Shown here piece after piece: positions 13,069 through 24,900 of a DNA stretch of 64,000 nt. A program made the translations under genes and the position numbers. The notes under the pieces were generated by a model that saw only the letters and a program-made list of their open reading frames with translations, did no database searches and had not been told where the DNA came from. The first letter of the stretch is position 1; every line of letters starts with the position of its first letter. Origin of the DNA: Setaria digitata (Eukaryota; Nematoda; Chromadorea; Rhabditida; Setariidae); contig RCAB01000233.1 in assembly GCA_003640385.1 (NCBI GenBank), positions 1-64,000 on the forward strand, in the 5' to 3' direction.

Positions 13069-14306
13069 ATGTCAAATCACTCAACTAGTGCTGTGGTGGC
13101 ATTTCTCTTTGCTGTTATTTTGATTGCCATTGGGCAAATTATGAAAGTAAGTAGTCTTACGTAGAAAGAGCTTCCTGATCAAAATAGATAAGGAAAAGTT
13201 ACGTAGTGCTATCAAAATACAGCATTTTCCTGTTTCTATTGAATCCTTGCTTTCGTGTGAAATTAAGTGATCTTTGTATTTATCGGCATGTGGTAAGAAA
13301 TTTTCTTCTGTTTATTTTCAAATTTATCTTTACTTAACAGAAACACACTATATTTGCTCTGGCCACACTGATTTTTTTATTTTCATACCGGCTGTTTATT
13401 TCTGTCTTTCCTTTCAGAATGACCTAGCAGCTTCTAAAGTGGGAACATTAATTGCTGGTGCTTTGGGTTCCTTGGTTTTTGTATTTTTGCTGACAGCTCT
13501 ATCAAATTTCCAAATGTCTTCAGTTGGTGAGCAAGTGAAAGCTGGTCTCACGGAAACTTCTATATGTCTGATTGTTGCTGTCATTGTTTCTGCTACGATT
13601 CATCGAGTTGCTATTACGGTGAGAATAATTAATAGTTATAACTTGATTTTGTTTGACAGTCTTGGGAGAATTTCTTAGTAGGCAAAAAAAGGAGATTAAT
13701 ATTCGAATTAATATTCTTAATATGCATTCTCGAATTACTTTTTCAATTTAAAGAAATCAAACAAAGAATAATTCCATCACATGTAATATAAGTTTGTAGT
13801 ATAATAGAATAAAACTCAAAACTGTTTAACACTAGATGAAGGATTGTACGAGTGAAGATGTTTAGGTTTGATTTATATTCAGTTTTAATAGATGTTGGTT
13901 TTAAAGTATTGGAAGGTTGATGCTATGTCTATAAAACATAGAAAGTTCGGTACTGTATCCCGTGAGTAAGCTGAATTGCCTAAAAGTATTGCAAAAAAAA
14001 TATAACTCCTTCAATAGTCTTAGGTATGAAAAAAGTGCAGATTTTGCAAGCAGTGTAAAGTGCGAGAGGTTACCATTGAGATTGAAAGGGTTATAAGTAA
14101 AGAATTTAGGATGCAGTAATGCTTCAGATATTAGTGAGATGTTGATGCAGTTTTGAAAAGATAATAAGCTTCATTTTTGCTTTTTACTTTTCTAGGTTTG
14201 TCTTTTATTCTCCGCATTTTTGCTATTTTTATTGACGGGAATCAGTCAGACGAGATATATAACTACAGTTATGCAACCAGTCGTACAACAACGGAAGAAG
14301 AAATGA
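13069..14306 (+). CDS. KRTCAP2-like oligosaccharyltransferase accessory subunit
   Basis: Small multi-pass membrane protein matching the keratinocyte-associated protein 2 family, an accessory subunit of the oligosaccharyltransferase complex that N-glycosylates proteins at the ER translocon. Exons 13069-13146, 13418-13618 and 14196-14306, all phase 0, give 129 residues, close to the usual size for the family. Four hydrophobic segments are visible, roughly residues 9-26, 36-58, 70-90 and 94-112. The IHRVAIT segment and the basic C-terminal end (QQRKKK) match the family pattern, the latter like an ER-retained tail. The gap to the LRRC57-like gene downstream is about 1 kb on the same strand. The assignment rests on remembered family sequence and topology. 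Confidence 0.85.
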
Positions 14307-14479
14307 TGGAAACATGATAGATCAATTAATTTATTTTTTTTTAGTTAAATTTATTAGTTTGCGATTTCGATATATTTTTATATACATTATTAAGAAGGGA
14401 AGTCAAATTTAACGGCAGAAAGTAGCAGTATAATTTTAATATCCGGTATTTTTTCCGTAGTAGCCTCCGAGACAGAGTT

Positions 14480-14524
14480 AGTTGATGAGTACCAAATATG
14501 TAACATATTTGGTACTCATCAACT
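14480..14524. repeat. Perfect 21-bp inverted repeat with 3-base loop
   Basis: Bases 14480-14500 are the exact reverse complement of 14504-14524, with the loop TAA between. The hairpin lies about 175 bases after the KRTCAP2-like stop codon, probably in or near its 3' UTR. It is long and perfect enough to fold in RNA or to be a short palindromic element. It produces a shadow open frame on the minus strand. Confidence 0.95.
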
Positions 14525-15249
14525 GTTACGTTTGTTATTCGTATAGGTTTAAATTTACTTCTATACATCAGTTCTTTATGCATATATGAAAGGGAGTTTC
14601 AGGTCGTCTGTAATGCGGTTTGTTAAGTAGCACTATAGTTCTTACTGTACCGTCACTGGTTCAGAAGACTGTTGTACTTTGTATTAAGATATACAGATAA
14701 AATCTTTTCTTGCACTCATCCTAAAATTCATAGTATGTGCTCAGTCACATTATTATTTTAGGCTCATTAGTAAATTGCCCATATAGTGAAGGTCAATTAA
14801 TAACCTAGTTTTTCATATTTTTTTGTTATTTGTGTAAAGTTACGACTTCTGTGAGTATCTTTCGTTGGCTAGCAATTACATTACTAGTATAATGTAAATT
14901 TTTCTTCAAAATGCTAGTATATAATTGAAACAATAGGCGAAAGAGTACCGTTGAGCTCACTTTTGTTTCGTTTTACTTATTAGACTTCTTTTGGTTTATT
15001 TATCGAAGGCTCAGTCTTTCCTCTACGAGCCACATTAACTTCGGTTTAGATTGAACTGTTGCCTTCCATAATAATCATACCTCCAGAATGATGATGTTCC
15101 TTCCAATTCGACATTTTTTAAAAAAAAAAAATTTCAGCAATTCATTAATATATGGTTTTTACTATCAATGTATGTATATCTTAATAACTTTATAGTATTT
15201 TAGTTTGTAGAGGAAGTTATTGATGATGACTGATGCAGTTTTGGATAAA

Positions 15250-15255
15250 TTTTAG
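15250..15255 (+). promoter_or_regulatory. Predicted splice acceptor for the LRRC57-like 5' leader
   Basis: AAATTTTAG ends at 15255, 36 bases before ATG 15292, with no coding exon seen upstream. This fits a spliced-leader acceptor. The leader then contains two short upstream ATGs (15266 and 15285). Confidence 0.45.
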
Positions 15256-15291
15256 ATCAAAAACAATGCTTTAGAACTGGTAAAATGTACA

Positions 15292-16842
15292 ATGGGGAAT
15301 GATTCTTCAAAGTCGGGCTTATCTTCATCAGGAACAACAACACATGGAACTTCGGGAAGGAAGAAGCTAGGTTTGGGGATTAAACATGGTCCATCGTTAT
15401 CGGTCATACAGCGTCATTTAGAAACGGCTCGGAAAAGTCGAGTTTTACAGTTGAGAAATTGTGGTATGAAAATACTGCCGGAGCAATTGCAAGAAGTTTA
15501 CATTTTTCTCTTTTTTTTTTTTAATGTTAGATTGAACTGATTAATTTCTTCCCATCACTCAGTATCAGTACCATCCAAAACTAAATGATATCTATAGATA
15601 CTGTTTTTGATGGTTAGGGTTAATTTAGGGTTAATACCGTGACATAGGATCATTTCATACTATTTTCTCGTAGTAGTTGTAATGCTTAATCGGAAAAGTG
15701 GAAAGGAATTAGTGGATTAAGTAGAAAAAAAAAAAAAAAAAAAAATTGTTTTAATTCCCCTTCTTTTGGCGCAGGGAAAACTCTTTTATGTTTTATGATT
15801 TTCTTAGTAATTTTTTTTTTTCGAATTCTTAAGATAGCCTTTATTGAAATTGAAATTCCATTTTAGGTTTGTGAAATACTTCGAAATTTGGATGTTTCAC
15901 AGAACAGAATCCGAATTTTGCCAATATTTATCGGCTCGTTCAATAATTTGAAGCAGCTCCATCTTTCCAATAATGAATTAGGAAGTTTGCCGGATGAAAT
16001 CGGTGTTCTAAAAAAGCTAGAAGTTTTGGAACTCGCTTGTAATCAACTTAGTTGCCTTCCAGAATCATTGGCTGGTTTATGCTCGCTGAAAATGTTAAAT
16101 ATATCAAAAAATAGATTCCTACAGTTACCTGTATGTGTATGTCACTTACCAGCACTCAGAATTCTTGATGTATCGTCCAACTTCATCGAGTTTCTTCCTG
16201 ATGAGGTCAGTTTTATGAAGTTTTATTTGAAGTTCAACCATATTTCATATAGCGAGTTATGTTTTATTTGGGCAATGAGTAATTCAAAAGTATATTCGAA
16301 AACATGGAATCTAAGGTTTTTCGGCTATTGCCTAATGAGAATAGATTTTGATTTAGTTTCAAGTTCCGTCACTTAATTTCTCTCTTTAGTTTACTGTAAT
16401 ATATAGTGAAGGCATTTGAAAAAAGCTGTTTTGGGTTTTCTTTGTAATAGGTAATCCTATGTAGCTGAGTGCTTACAGTGAAAATACTCTAAGGAGAAGT
16501 AGAAAGTGAAATCCTGGCGAAGACTCATCGTTTACTTTTTCGATCTCTCATTTTTTTTTGTAATTGCAGGTGAAATTTTTAAAAGCATCGGAACTTAATT
16601 TGAATCAGAACAGATTAAATTCACTCAATGCAGCAAACCTGGTGCATTGTGAGAACTTAAAAACACTTCGAGTGGAAGAAAACTGTCTAAATAAAACGGA
16701 TTTTATAAGTGATTTCCTGAATAATTCCACTGTCAGTCTTATAGCATATGCGGGGAATCTTTTTCAAGACAAAGATTTCCAAAATTTGCCCGGTTACGAC
16801 GAGTATCAAACTAGATATACAGCTACAAAAAGAAAAATGTAA
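15292..16842 (+). CDS. LRRC57-like leucine-rich repeat protein
   Basis: Exons 15292-15495, 15867-16205 and 16570-16842, all phase 0, give 271 residues. The start MGNDSSKSG is a likely N-myristoylation signal (Gly2, Ser5/Ser6), as in vertebrate LRRC57, which begins MGN. Residues from about 45 on form consecutive leucine-rich repeats of the LxxLxLSxNxLxxLPxxI type (for example LDVSQNRIRILP, LHLSNNELGSLPDEI, LELACNQLSCLPESL). The C-terminal block with ELNLNQN, LRVEENCL and the end GYDEYQTRYTATKRKM is the family signature. Relative to the vertebrate protein it has a Ser/Thr/Gly-rich N-terminal insertion of about 30 residues. The family's function is poorly known; a membrane-tethered binding scaffold is inference. 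Confidence 0.9.
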
Positions 16843-18829
16843 TCACTAGGCATTTTTGTCTTCTCCTTTTTCTTATACATCTGGGAGGTTGTTTGGTTTT
16901 ACCATACTTAAGGCTCAGTGATTTCAGAATTACGGGGTGAAATTTTAAGATTTATAGTTGTGTTTTAAGACTGAAAAATTTTTCTTGTTTTAGCTGCTCA
17001 TTTATCCAGTTATTTCTTCATAAATTATAAAATTTGAAACTTTCTGTGTTATATGTTTCGTTAAAGTATAGATATTCATGTCTCTTCGTATCATTGTTTA
17101 TTGTAGTTTGCGTCATTTTTTGGTTGCAGATGCACATTTAGTATTTTTGAAATCCGGAATATTTCCGATTTCTTTATATGTAATTGAGTGGTATGATGTA
17201 GTGAGGCATTTGGTACTTGTCAAAAAGTATAATTTCAAATGAATGAATTAACAACTCTGATCTCCTTTTTCAGACAGTGATTGTGAAATAGCAGTGAGCA
17301 AAAGTTAGAAGACAAAATCATGAGTGTTAACATATTGTAAATAAGTATCCTTTCCATACGGAGCATTTTATTTATTCCCTTGAGTAATGTTACCTTTTCT
17401 CTTGAATCTTTCACTCTGATCACATTTCTATCATCATGCTTACTAAACATAATTTCATTCTTCAGGATAATTTCTAATAACATGTTAAGAATATCTTATT
17501 ATCTTTACAATTGTAAAGCATCATTCAGTGTTGCAAGGTATAAAGTTCAGCTAGACTAACGTAATGGTTCAAGCAAAAAAAAAAAAAGCAGAAAATCATT
17601 TCAATAAATTCTAATACATTAGCAAATGGTCAGTTTACTGGAGTTTATTGAAACGGAAAGAAATATACAAAATAAAATAAAAGGAAAAAAGGAAGAAGGA
17701 AGGACAGTAACTTAGTGGTATGACCTTTCGAGTACACCGAAGTCAGTGAGATATTAATCTGTTGTTGGAATTAGACCGAGATTTCCGGTTTTTAGTGTTT
17801 CGAGACGACCTACAGTAATGGGGTCAACAATTCAGAGCGTTAAATGCGATAAATCGAAATAAATCTCCAACTAAAGACTGATTTGAAGATTTCGTGAAAT
17901 ACTTCTGTTTTGCTCGGAAAAGACGGACATGAATTATTTTCATTCGATTAAATGATTACTTGTAGAAACCTAGTAGAAAAATACATGTCTTTGTGATGTT
18001 CATTAGAAAAAAAACAAAAATTAGAGCTCTGTGCCAAACAGATATGTTTTTGTCTATTGTAATTGGATTTTTCCTGAATATTAATCCTACACCTACAAAT
18101 GCAAGTAATTAATTTAGAAATTAAAAAAGCACTAGAAATCAGGAAGAGAAAATTTAATGTGATAAGAGGACTTCAACGGCTATTTTGCAATATCCATTCT
18201 CAAAATTTTAAAAAAAATTTTAACTAGAAAGGACAGGATGAAGAAGTGAAGTCATATTGAGGGATCTTTGAGGATCAAAATTTCATACCGACACAGCGCG
18301 CTCTTTTCAAACAGTTTGTGAAATAGAATCTCTTCTCTCTGTGGCTGGCTTCGTTTTTTCGGTTTTAGAGTGGGACTGCTTTCGATTTTTGTAATGTGAC
18401 TTTTCTTCCTTGAAATTATAGAAATTTCCGTTTTTATACTGTGATTTTTTAAAAGTCTAATTTGAAGACTATAAAACACGAAATTTTTAGTTTAAAATTA
18501 TCATACAGAAACAGGTTATTATTATTTTTTTTTTTTTTTAAATCAATAAAGAGCAAAAGAAAGGACAACCTAATGCCTGGGTTTTCTGACTACATAAAAT
18601 ATGTGCAACTTTTTAGATTAAATATCTCACGCATTTCTCCATGAAGTACGTTTCAATATTACGCTGAAAATTTTTGCACGGTTAACTGTGGTTAGTTATG
18701 TTTATAAACGTCAGCCATATTATCACAAGATTGATGGAAAAGATTTTTAATGGTGGATTCTCGTAAATCAGATTATTTACTCGTCTTTTCATGAAATATA
18801 ACACATTTAATTATGATAGGATATTGCAA
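16843..18829. other. Intergenic region, LRRC57-like to myosin
   Basis: No supported gene. AATAAA at about 17604 could serve the LRRC57-like transcript. The open frames at 17235-17483 and 18252-18479 (minus) have no recognisable features. A 5' exon of the myosin gene may hide here, but I could not identify one. Confidence 0.5.
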
Positions 18830-18978
18830 TTCATCATTCTGCCGAAAGTGTTGGTTCGCAAAATATCAAAGCTGAGATGAATAAACTGGTGACTTCAAAT
18901 CTGACAAACCCGAAGCCGGAAGAGTTCGTTTGGGTACCGGATGCTACAGAGGGATTTGTTTTAGGTGTTGTAATCCGA
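18830..18978 (+). other. Uncertain 5' end of the myosin gene
   Basis: The first recognised exon reads [15 protein letters not shown], the usual SH3-like start of myosin heads. The frame stays open upstream to about 18823, adding a stretch that ends SAESVGSQNIKAE before Met 18877, then meets TAG at the end of a weak acceptor (ATGATAG). Either translation starts at 18877, or a further upstream exon or spliced leader joins near 18823. The sequence does not decide. Confidence 0.5.
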
Positions 18979-21900
18979 GTAAGTTTTGATTTGATGAGTT
19001 TTTGCAAGTTCGATTCATGACTGCTGTAGGAAAATTTATGGCTTTTATAGATAATTTTATATTTTCGATAAGCGAGTTTGTTATTTCTTCAACTAACACC
19101 TGTTCTTATTAAGTTAATATGATTTTCCCTGATGAATACGAAGTTTTCTTTGACAAATTAGTGATTTTTATTGGTAAACTAATTCAAATGTGATTTCTTT
19201 GGAAGAACAGTAAATACCATGAGCATCAAATAGTTGTAGTTAGAAAATTCGGGAAGTTGTTCGCTATTCACTCAATAATTTTTGTCGAGTTAACAATAGC
19301 GTGTTCAATTTTCTCTGTTTTTAGTCGTTATCATTAAGAAAAACTTCGTTGTGAACGATGGACGCTTTTTCGCATCAAAGAAATCAAAGCTGTCTCTTAG
19401 ACAATTAGAGTTATGCTGTAAGTGTTATAGCATATGTTGCAGAATATGGCAGATGATCGCGTACTATTGAGAATTGAAGGCACGGATCGCGAATTGACCC
19501 TGTGTCGGGAAGAGCTGCAGTCCGTAAATCCAGCCAAACTAGATAAAATAGAAGACATGTCGTCACTTTCTTACTTAAATGAAGCTTGCGTGCTACACAA
19601 CCTTCGACAGCGCTATTATTCATCACTTATATATGTAAGCTTCCAAACTTTTTTATTTTTATGGCAGTGAAGCGTCAATGAGTTAGAAGGTAAGAGATAA
19701 CGTTGTTGATAAGTTGATGTGAGCGCTATCTACTTCCTGCTATAGTTGTTTACAGACATATTCTGGTTTATTTTGCGTTGTAATCAATCCATATAAATGG
19801 ATGCCTCACATCTATTCGAACGAAGTGATGAAAAGTTACCGTGGACAGAAGCGACATGAAGTACCTCCTCATGTATTCGCTGTAACTGACTGTGCTTATC
19901 ACGAAATGTTGCACCGTTCGTTTTTCTGATTTTCTGTGAAAGTGAAAGTTGCTTTGAAAAAAAAAAAGAATACGGATTTTCAAAAATTTCAGAACGAGAG
20001 GATCAGTCCATCCTTTGCACGGGAGAATCAGGTGCTGGAAAGACTGAAAATACGAAGAAAATAGTTCAATACTTGGCTGATGTTGCAGGCGCTGGACGGC
20101 ACATTCATTCATCAGTAGGCAGGAGTCCCGGAAAGGTTATATTCCTCTTCAATCCAAAATTGTGTATGTTTACTACTTATTGCGAATTGACTGCGAATTT
20201 TCTTTCTCGAGTAGCTTCCTGGAATAAATACCTGGATGAAGAAAATCCTTTGAGGGAGCATGAACATGAAAAATGAAAGCAGAAATTTGATTAATCAATT
20301 TTATCTGGATTTACATCTCCTTTTCGTTATCTGTACTTGTTTATTTTCCAGTTGTGCTTTTCAGGAAGCCTTTAACTTTATTTTAGTGTTAAGATTATAG
20401 TAACCATTATTTTATTGTTTATTTTAGTCACTTTATTTTTTTTTTGAGGAAGACAAGAGGTCACAGTAACCGTCGGTAAGCAAAGATTCTGTTAAAATAT
20501 GTATGTTACTTACCCTAGGCGGTTTAATTGATTTTCATTTGAATAACTGTATTTTTTAAGTTTTTTTTCTTATTCAGAATTTACTCCAGGCAGCGTTGTC
20601 GTTATCACCCCTTTCGGAGAGTTTGTTATCTGTTGTAAGTTTTTTTTTTTTGCTACATTTGACTTCGAGAGGAACAATTACTTCTCTTTTTCTACCTCAT
20701 TTTTAAGATAGCAAATTTAGGGGATTGCACTAGGTGAATGAAGGACTAGAAAGCCTGACTTAAGAAAGTGTTATTTTTTCATTTGGAACTTTTAGGGTCA
20801 ATTGGAAGATCAGTTGCTACTAGCAAATCCGATCCTTGAAGCCTTCGGTAATAGTAAAACAATCAAGAATGACAATTCATCGAGATTTGTGAGTCTTATT
20901 TTTCTTTTTTGTTAGAAATTTTACTTGATTTATGCAAAAAGCAGGTTTTCTTACTTTCATTTTCTTAAGGCAGACTCGCTTTTTCATTCCACGATTTTCA
21001 GCTGCACCATCACTTCAGATTATCATACTTCCTGCTTTTTTGCTTAATCTGCCAGTCTTGTAGCTTTCCTCACGGCCTCTTCTCCAGAAAAAAAAAAAAT
21101 ATAATTAAAAATACACTCTCCATTTTTTGGTCTTTCATCTTTTTTAGAAAAGGAAATTTTTCAGTTTGTCTTGACAAAAATCTGAAAAGTTTCTTACTAC
21201 AGTTTAATAATTCTTAAAAGTAAATTTAAAAAAAAAGAAAGACAATGGACGAAAAAAAAGAAAGACAGTGACGGAAAAGACACGTAGTTTCAAGATCCTC
21301 CATTGCATCACTTAAAGGAAACTATACCTTTTATAGTTTCCTTTAGATATTGATGATTTGTTGCAGGGTAAATTTATCCGAATAAATTTCGACCAGAATG
21401 GTTACATATCGGGTGCAAATATCGAACATTATTTGTTGGAAAAGTCACGCACTATCCGGCAGGCAGCAAACGAACGATCGTTCCATTTTTTTTATCAGTT
21501 GTTGCTTGGATCATCTATCAGTAAAAGAAGTATAGGACTTTTTTGATAATCTTAATATCAGTATTTATAAATAAGATAAGCATTATTGAATTCTTTCCTT
21601 AAATATGGAAAGGGATAATAAAAATGGTTATTGCGATAGAAACAGTGAATTTCGAAGTGGAGTGGATTTGGACAATAATTATAAGCACCAATTATCGTTA
21701 CAAAGTAAAACAGCTTTATCACAGGTGTGTTTTTAATGGATGATATCAATAGTTATCGTTTTCTTACAAATGGGGACCTCGTTATTCCGAATGTAGATGA
21801 TGTATCTGAATTATCAAATACAGTGACTGCAATGAAGGGAATGGGTTTTTCGGACGCAGATATTGATGGTATGTCAAATTTGGCTTGAAATGACAGGATA

Positions 21901-24900
21901 AATATCAACTTTCTACTGCCAACGGAAATATCATAAGTATTGGAGAATGAAATGCCACATTTCTTTCTACTCTGCATTATTTCCTGAACGTTTTCAATGT
22001 TTCCTTCTTTAGAGCATGAGTAAGATGCATACAGGACCATATGAAATCAAGGTGAATAATTTTGAAAGCAGTCTTTAAATGATGCAATAGGGAATAAGCT
22101 TAAAGGCTAAATTATTGTTTTAGCAGTTATGAGGATAACATGTGCAATTTTGCTGTTGGGGAATTTGTCCTTTACGGAAGATCGCACTTCCGAGCAGGCA
22201 ATGCTCGTCGATGATAGAGGTTTTGTCTTATTTTTAACAGGCTTAACGTTTTCAGAGTATTTGATTATCAATATTTTGAAAGTTTTGATACTAAATACTC
22301 TACCAGTGCTGTGCTCCATTTTTTCTTTTTTTTTTTCTTCTTTTTTAAAATTTTTCTGTTTGTTATCGATTATCTTCTTTCAACTGAATAAACGACGAAT
22401 AAAACTTTAATTCCAGTTGCGCAGAAAATATGCTGTTTACTTGGATTGCCAGTTTCGGATTTGGCTAAAGCATTTTTAAAGCCAAGGGTGAAGGTGAATT
22501 TTAACGCATTATGAAACATAGAATGTTTTTATTTTTGGATTACTGCTCACCATATACATCGGCACAGTTGCGTTTTACGGTGAATCAATTCACATTTATA
22601 TATATAATTTTATTTATATATATATGTATATATTGTAGTTTAGATTGCACGTTTCAGGTTGGTCGGGATTATGTACATAAAGCACAGACTCGTGAGCAAG
22701 TACAATATTCGGTAGAAGCTATTGCAAAAACATGCTACGAACGAATGTTTCGATGGTTGGTAACACGAATTAATCGTTCTTTGGGGCGTACTGCAAGCGG
22801 TGGGACAACATTCATTGGTATACTCGATATTGCTGGGTAAATTTTAAACATATTGTTAAGTTGCTAGAAAGAATCAGTCCATGGATTACCTGCAAAGTTT
22901 TTAAGTCTCATTGAATCTTGCACTTGGAAATTATTACATTCCCAAATCAGAAATGGCAGGCAAAAATTAATCACTCAATTGGAATCGATCAATTTTAGGT
23001 TCGAAATATTCGAGTTAAACACTTTCGAACAGTTGTGCATAAATTATACAAATGAAAAGCTGCAGCAGTTGTTTAATAATACGATGTTCATTCTGGAACA
23101 AGAAATGTATCGAAAAGAAGGAATCGAATGGAATTTTATTGATTTTGGTCTCGATTTGCAGCCAACTATCGATCTTATCGAAAAGGTACTTTTAAAAGAC
23201 ATTTTTTAGAATTCTGGGAATATTTGTGCAGGAGCGCGAAATCAAGGAACTTACTATCTTTTTAGTCGCGTTATGTTAATAATTTTTAAAACATCAGATG
23301 TCATTTTATATTTAACTGGTCTATAATAAATCATAGAGCTGAAATTCGTTGTTACCATTATTTACCTATTATTATAAGCGTAAAAATTATCTTTCATATA
23401 ACAAAATATAACACAATTTCACCAATTTATAACAATTTCATATAACAAAATATAACAATTTCATATAACACAATTTCACCAATTTTCTGATAAGACGACT
23501 TTCAAATGTGCAGAAAGCATATCTCTTGAGAAAAAATCGCTTGTAAAACAGAAATTGTGTTATATATTTTGATTATGCTTTTACATGTTTTAGAAAAAAA
23601 AAAAAGTATAATAATTTCAAGTTTGCTCACAGCCATTAGGTATTTTATCACTGTTGGACGAGCAATGTATTTTTCCCAAATCGACTGATAAGTCATACGT
23701 CGAGAAGTTGATTGCCAATCAGTCGAAAAACCCGAAATTTATTGTGCCTGAATTTCGCACAAGAGCTGATTTTGCCATTGTGCATTATGCAGGACGTGTT
23801 GATTATTGTGCAGGTAATATGTGTGAGAGATTGTTTTGGATTACGTTAGTTGAAATTTAGTCTTAAGAAGGCTCATTTCTAATCGTCAGAGACCTATAGG
23901 GGAAGGAGGAGGAGTTCCATAATTTGGTTTTTGCTTTTCAGTCTAAGTTTTACAAATCTCGAGCTTTTTATAGACCAATGGCTAATGAAAAATATGGATC
24001 CTTTGAATGATTCCGTTGTGTTTTTACTTCAAAACTCCATTGATCAGTTTGTGGCAGAAATGTGGAAGAATGGTATGTCGTAGATCTTTCAAGCAAGCTA
24101 GTTTTTGTTTTGGGATATGGGTTGTCAATAATGAACATTGAGTCCTTTTCGATTGCTATCAAGTTTGTTTTCACGGATGTGGAAAGTCAAATTATTCATA
24201 AATTTTGACTTGGAACTGCGTTTTATTCTTCTCTTACTAGCGGAGTTTGCAAGTTTGGGGATGGCGGATCAAACTGATATATTCGGAGCACGAACCAAAC
24301 GAGGAATGTTTCGCACAGTTGGGCAAACTTATAAGGAGCAGTTGTCAAGACTTATGAAAACACTGCAAAATACATCACCACATTTCGTTCGATGTATTAT
24401 TCCGAATCGGGAGAAAAAAGTGAAATTTTAAAAGCTATTTCTATGCAAGTTAATATATTCAAAATTGTTTTCGATTCTTTTCGGAAACTTCGTGTCATTT
24501 AATTGTTGAATTTCTGGGATTTGACTGCATGATGGTTTTATTTGGTAAAAATTTTCAAATCAGTTTGGAAACAAGCTTGGAATTATGTCCACAGTGGTCT
24601 TATTCACCAAAATACATTTTTATTCATTTTCAAAAACACTTCCATTTTTTAGGCTGGTGTCATTGACGGTTTATTGGTATTGGAACAATTGCGTTGTAAC
24701 GGTGTTTTAGAAGGCATTCGTATTTGTCGCCAAGGTTACCCGAGCAGAACTCCATTCCATGATTTTCGTCGAAGATACGAATTACTTGTTGATAGAGGAA
24801 CCATTCCACCTGGTTTCTTAGATGGAAAGGAAGCCGTTAGGTATGTATGTGCTTTTGTCAGGCAGAAAAGATTGTTTGATATTTCGTTTTATTTTTAATG

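Larger units (their letters stand above)
14307..15291. other. Intergenic / 3' UTR, KRTCAP2-like to LRRC57-like
   Basis: No gene. It contains the perfect hairpin at 14480-14524 and, at the right edge, a TTTTAG acceptor at 15250-15255 that would give the LRRC57-like message a leader of about 36 bases. Confidence 0.6.

Noticed and set aside
18252..18479. 75-codon minus-strand frame upstream of the myosin gene
   Set aside because: No recognisable features, and in the wrong orientation for a myosin 5' exon.
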